Source: DATKMS01 sp041497995 | GTDB taxonomy: Bacteria; Desulfobacterota; Binatia; HRBIN30 | Assembly: GCA_041497995.1 (NCBI GenBank) | Contig: JBGQHM010000265.1 | Location: 1-9,542 of the forward strand | Direction: 5' to 3' | DNA: 9,542 nucleotides | Shown here: in pieces, positions 6,787 through 9,542 of the stretch | How positions within the stretch are numbered: the stretch's first letter is position 1 | Layout of the letters: each line of letters starts with the position of its first letter | Translations under genes and position numbers: made by a program | Notes under the pieces: generated by a model | Databases searched by the model: none | What the model saw: the letters and a program-made list of their open reading frames with translations, nothing else | Told to the model about the DNA's origin: nothing

Positions 6787-6795
6787 CGGATTCGG

Positions 6796-7157
6796 ATGGC
6801 TGGCCAGACTGAGGCGCTAAAGGACCGCACTAAGCAGTTTGCCATTCGCATCGTGAAGCTGTTCCGGTTGCTTCCTAAACCGCCGAGGCGCGGGTGATTG
6901 GTGGCCAGGTGCTGCGTGCGGGAACTTCTGTCGCAGCAAACTGTCGGGCCGCATGCCGTGCACGTTCCAAAGCGGAGTTCATCGCCAAGATCGGAGTCGT
7001 TGTAGAGGAAGCTGACGAAGCGGTTTTCTGGCTGGAACTGCTGGTTGAAGCTGGCACCGTCAAGGCCGAGCGACTCAACGCGCTGCTAGGCGAAGCGAAC
7101 GAGCTGCTGGCGATCTTCGCCGCATCCCAACGCACGGCCAGATCTGGGACCCGCTGA
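6796..7157 (+). pseudogene. Four-helix-bundle protein (S23/23S rRNA intervening-sequence family), frameshifted
   Basis: An ATG at 6796 opens MAGQTEALKDRTKQFAIRIVKLFRLLPK, the first helix of the small four-helix-bundle family (TIGR02436/PF05635), but this frame stops at 6895-6897. The frame two bases over continues from about 6882 as AEARVIGGQVLRAGTSVAAN, and on through CRARSKAEFIAKIGVVVEEA, EAVFWLELL and NELLAIF to a stop at 7155-7157, which is the classic family sequence. Adding one A to the AAA run at 6877-6879 restores LPKTAEARVIG and a 120-residue protein of normal length. So one base is missing, by mutation or sequencing error. A shorter product from GTG 6894 is possible but lacks helix 1. 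The role of the family is unclear; relatives sit in 23S rRNA insertions or resemble the Avd accessory protein of diversity-generating retroelements. No reverse transcriptase is present here. Confidence 0.82.
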
Positions 7158-7163
7158 ATCCGA

Positions 7164-7203
7164 CAAATGACTCAGTGATTCACTGGCTCAGTGACTCAGT
7201 TCC
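7164..7203. repeat. Tandem octamer array 3 (TCANTGAN units), abutting a start codon
   Basis: A degenerate CAAATGAC is followed in exact 8-base register by TCAGTGAT, TCACTGGC, TCAGTGAC and TCAGTTCC. The last unit ends at 7203, and the dehydrogenase ATG begins at 7204. There is therefore no room for a normal ribosome binding site outside the array, and none is visible within it. Confidence 0.8.
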
Positions 7204-8436
7204 ATGAAGGCTCTCCAGTTCCGTTTCTCCATCCCGCGCTACGTCTACTCGAAGCTCGCCGGGCGGTTCCGGCCTGACGCGTATTGGGACCGTTACTCGG
7301 CCCTTTCCTACACCGACATTCCCGAGCCGGCGTTACGCGGTGACCGCTGGGTACGCGTGCAGACGCAGCTCAGCGGGATCTGTGGCAGCGACATGAGCGC
7401 GCTCTATCTGAAGGGCTCCCCGGATTCGCCGCTCACGCCGTTCGTTTCGTTCCCAATGGTTCTGGGGCACGAGATCGTCGGGCGCGTGGTGGAGGTCGGA
7501 GCCGCCGTGCGCCAGGTCGAGGTCGGCCAGCGCGTGGTGATCAACCCGATGCTGTCGTGTACACCGCGCGGCATCGAGCCGCCGTGCCCGTCCTGCCAGG
7601 CGGGCGAGCTCAGCCTGTGCCGCAACTTCGCGGAAGGTGAGTTACCACCCGGCCTGCTCATCGGCTCGAACAATGCCGTCAACGGCGGATACGCACCCCT
7701 GCTGGCTGTGCATGAGTCGCAATGCATCGCGGTGCCCGAATCGGTGTCGCAACGTCATGCTGCGTTGACCGATCCGGTTGCGGTGACACTGCGCGCGATT
7801 CTGCGGCACCCACCCGGTGAACGCGACGCGTGCTTGGTCTACGGGTGCGGCATTCTCGGCCTCGGTGCGATCGCCTGCCTGCGCGCACTGCATCCAAACG
7901 CGCAAATCATTGCGGTCGCCAAGTACGACTTCCAGCAACGGTTGGCGCGACAGATCGGCGCCGATGCGATCGTGTCGCCGCGTCCGGAGCACGCGCTCAT
8001 CCAGGAAGTCGCGAAGCTGACCGGCGGGCGCAGCTATCAACCCATGCGTGGCAAGCCCATCGTCATGGGCGGCGTGCAGCGCGTCTACGACTGCATCGGC
8101 AGCGCGGGGACGATCGACACCAGCTTGCGCCTGTGCGATGCGCGCGGCGTCGTGGTCATCATCGGCGTCGACGTCCCGAAGCGCATCGAATGGTCGCCGA
8201 TCTGGTTCCGTGAGATCAATTTGACGGGCTCGATGGCCGTCGGCGGCGAGCGCTTCGAAGGTGAGCGGCTGCACACCTACGAAGTCTACCTACGCCTCGT
8301 GCGTGACGGCCGGTTGAAGGTGGACGAGTTGGTAACGCACCAGTTCGGGTTGGAGCAGTACGCTGATGCGTTCGCCACATGTGCTGGCCGAGGCCGTGCG
8401 ACAGCGGTGAAGGTTGCCTTCGCGTTTCCGGCGTAA
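7204..8436 (+). CDS. Zinc-dependent medium-chain alcohol dehydrogenase family protein
   Basis: This 410-residue protein belongs to the medium-chain dehydrogenase/reductase superfamily, which oxidises alcohols or reduces carbonyls with NAD(P). The catalytic zinc ligands are visible as Cys60 in SGICGSD and His89 in GHEIVGRVVEVG (88-99). A structural zinc site is formed by Cys119, Cys128, Cys131 and Cys139; its first spacing (8 residues between Cys119 and Cys128) is longer than in classic alcohol dehydrogenases. The nucleotide-binding turn is GCGILG (214-219). The end of the next strand reads VAKYD, with Lys240 rather than an obvious acidic residue, so NADP use is possible. The protein is longer than the usual ~350-380 residues because of an N-terminal segment (1-50) and an insert near 275-290. 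The ATG is clear by homology but lacks a ribosome binding site. The substrate is unknown; the adjacent crotonase suggests a shared catabolic route. Confidence 0.88.
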   Translation: MKALQFRFSIPRYVYSKLAGRFRPDAYWDRYSALSYTDIPEPALRGDRWVRVQTQLSGICGSDMSALYLKGSPDSPLTPFVSFPMVLGHEIVGRVVEVGAAVRQVEVGQRVVINPMLSCTPRGIEPPCPSCQAGELSLCRNFAEGELPPGLLIGSNNAVNGGYAPLLAVHESQCIAVPESVSQRHAALTDPVAVTLRAILRHPPGERDACLVYGCGILGLGAIACLRALHPNAQIIAVAKYDFQQRLARQIGADAIVSPRPEHALIQEVAKLTGGRSYQPMRGKPIVMGGVQRVYDCIGSAGTIDTSLRLCDARGVVVIIGVDVPKRIEWSPIWFREINLTGSMAVGGERFEGERLHTYEVYLRLVRDGRLKVDELVTHQFGLEQYADAFATCAGRGRATAVKVAFAFPA

Positions 8437-8489
8437 CGCCTCCCATGGAACTACCGGCCACGGCAATGACGTGATACCTTCCCGGCGTC

Positions 8490-9542
8490 ATGGAACTGAC
8501 CACTGACGCTATCGCGAAAGCACTACGGTTGGGTGAGGATAGTGCGAACGAATTCAAATCGCTGCGCGGCGGCTTGCCCCACGCCGATGATCTGGCGACG
8601 GCGATCGTCGCCTTCGCGAATAGCGGGGGCGGGTGGCTCTGGCTCGGTGTGGAAGACGATGGGATCGTTTCGGGAGCCGGCGACCGGGCAGCGTGCGACG
8701 CGCTATTGGTTCGGCTCGACGAAGCTTGCCAGAACAATGTCGTTCCACCCATCATGTGCAGTCATCAGAAGGCGGAGTATGACCATCAGATTATTGTGGT
8801 CACCAATGTACCCAGCTACGGCTCCGGTCGACCGTACCGCACGCGGCGCGGCATCTACTATATCCGAGGCGGGGCGAGTAAACGCATCGCGCCGCCTGAA
8901 GAGGTTAAGCGGCTCGTCATGTCAGCCGCCGCAAGTGCACAAGTTGCGGATGAGTTGCCTGTTGGTGGCACGAGCGTCAGCGACATCGACACCGCTTACT
9001 TCAGTACGTACTACCAAGCTGCTTACGAGGAAACGCCGCCGGTTCGTGCGGATGATTTCCGCGGCCTACTGACGAATCTTCGCATCCTCAGCGGCGACGA
9101 GCTGTCGCTTATGGGTCTCCTGTGCTTCGGTCGGAACCCGCAGCAGCGACTTCCGTGGGCACGTATTATTGCTGCGCGCGAGCCCGGCACCGACGTTGGC
9201 CTGGATCTAGTGGACCGGAAGGACTTCGGCGGACCGCTGGAGCGACAGATCGTTGCGACGGAGGATTTCCTTGTCCGCCACTTGGAGTCTCCGGTTGCCA
9301 TACGGGGCTTTGCATCCGAAAAACCAGAGAACGCTCCACTGCTGCCCCTTGAGGCGGTACGGGAGGCTATCCGGAACGCAATTGCCCACCGCGACTACGC
9401 GGCAACTGCGCAAATCAACGTGACCGTGTACGACGATCGGGCCGAGCCGGGCGGCCTCGCCCGCTTCGCGATTGCGCCGTACCGCCAGCAGCGCGAGCCC
9501 CTGCCGCAGGAGGTGCGTGCCCTGCAGCGGCTCGGCGTGAAG
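8490..9542 (+). CDS. AlbA_2/Schlafen-type ATP-binding protein, partial, running in frame into a flavoprotein-like sequence
   Basis: The frame is open from the ATG to the right edge (351 codons). Residues 18-140 carry the AlbA_2 (Schlafen AlbA, COG2865) domain: SANEFKSLRG, DDLATAIVAFANSGGGWLWLGVEDDG (33-58) and the conserved PYRTRRGIYYIRGGASKRIA (115-134). Residues 289-313 give the COG2865 core AVREAIRNAIAHRDY followed by QINVTVYDDR. In intact relatives this continues as EI.NPGGLP plus a winged-helix tail. Here residues 320-351 instead match glutamate-synthase small-subunit-type oxidoreductases. Such proteins are thought to be ATP-binding regulators, and some act in defence or stress responses. 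No Shine-Dalgarno sequence precedes the ATG. The first 310 residues are secure; the fusion is suspect. Confidence 0.8.
   Translation, partial: MELTTDAIAKALRLGEDSANEFKSLRGGLPHADDLATAIVAFANSGGGWLWLGVEDDGIVSGAGDRAACDALLVRLDEACQNNVVPPIMCSHQKAEYDHQIIVVTNVPSYGSGRPYRTRRGIYYIRGGASKRIAPPEEVKRLVMSAAASAQVADELPVGGTSVSDIDTAYFSTYYQAAYEETPPVRADDFRGLLTNLRILSGDELSLMGLLCFGRNPQQRLPWARIIAAREPGTDVGLDLVDRKDFGGPLERQIVATEDFLVRHLESPVAIRGFASEKPENAPLLPLEAVREAIRNAIAHRDYAATAQINVTVYDDRAEPGGLARFAIAPYRQQREPLPQEVRALQRLGVK
9420..9542 (+). other. Junction and fragment of a GltD-like NAD(P)/FAD oxidoreductase
   Basis: From about 9420 the translation reads VTVYDDRAEPGGLARFAIAP, then YRQQREPLPQEV and LQRLGV. This is the pattern of the second strand and following segment of the glutamate-synthase beta-subunit/dihydropyrimidine-dehydrogenase class (compare VTVFE..xEPGGLLRYGIP.YRLP...EV..L..LGV). 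The upstream dinucleotide-binding GxGxxG that must precede it is absent. The nine residues VTVYDDRAE (9420-9446) suit both this family and the Schlafen-type protein, which marks the join. Confidence 0.65.

Noticed and set aside
6796..7157. Four-helix-bundle gene as part of a diversity-generating retroelement
   Set aside because: No reverse transcriptase, template repeat or variable repeat is visible in the window.
5890..7203. Octamer arrays as integron attC sites separating gene cassettes
   Set aside because: The attC core and inverse-core motifs (RYYYAAC/GTTRRRY) and the long folded palindrome are absent, and no integrase is in the window.
8444..8497. Direct repeat CATGGAACT before and at the start of the Schlafen-type gene
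   Set aside because: Two 9-base copies 45 bases apart could be chance. There is no flanking structure, and the first ATG opens only a ten-codon frame.

Overview
The window comes from a GC-rich bacterial genome with proteobacterial-style gene organisation. No taxonomic marker is present. A Ycf48-like protein, an MMPL/RND transporter, a DUF1329 protein, a crotonase and a zinc dehydrogenase together suggest an uncultured lineage that handles hydrophobic compounds or acyl-CoAs, of the deltaproteobacterial, Binatota or myxobacterial kind. That placement is inference. Two apparent single-base deletions and one apparent chimeric join suggest either decayed genes or an imperfect metagenomic assembly.

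Layout. (1) Positions 1-780, minus strand: a compact type II toxin-antitoxin pair (ribbon-helix-helix antitoxin, then MazF/PemK toxin, overlapping by 7 bases). It is followed 18 bases later by the first ~50 codons of a membrane protein that runs off the left edge and seems frameshifted. A good promoter overlaps a perfect palindrome at the antitoxin start, which predicts autoregulation and an almost leaderless mRNA. (2) Positions 780-1019: a divergent intergenic region with two tandem sigma-70-like promoters facing right. (3) Positions 1020-5876, plus strand: a tight three-gene operon of an exported Ycf48-like beta-propeller, a 797-residue MMPL/RND permease and an exported DUF1329 protein. Together these look like an envelope system that moves a lipid or other hydrophobic molecule. 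(4) Positions 5890-8436: a crotonase, a frameshifted four-helix-bundle (S23/IVS-type) gene and a zinc-dependent medium-chain dehydrogenase, with every boundary marked by a short tandem octamer array of consensus TCANTGAN. (5) Positions 8490-9542: an AlbA_2/Schlafen-type ATP-binding protein whose conserved C-terminal core switches, in frame and within one shared motif, into a glutamate-synthase-small-subunit-like flavoprotein sequence at the right edge.

The most original signal is the octamer family. There are three intergenic arrays at 5890-5938, 6751-6786 and 7164-7203, built from units that are each palindromic (TCA N TGA). Because each unit carries TGA on both strands and the period is 8, a few units put stop codons in all six frames. 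Two arrays bracket the broken four-helix-bundle gene, and one of them ends exactly at the next gene's start codon. This could be a small repetitive or mobile intergenic element not described under a standard name.
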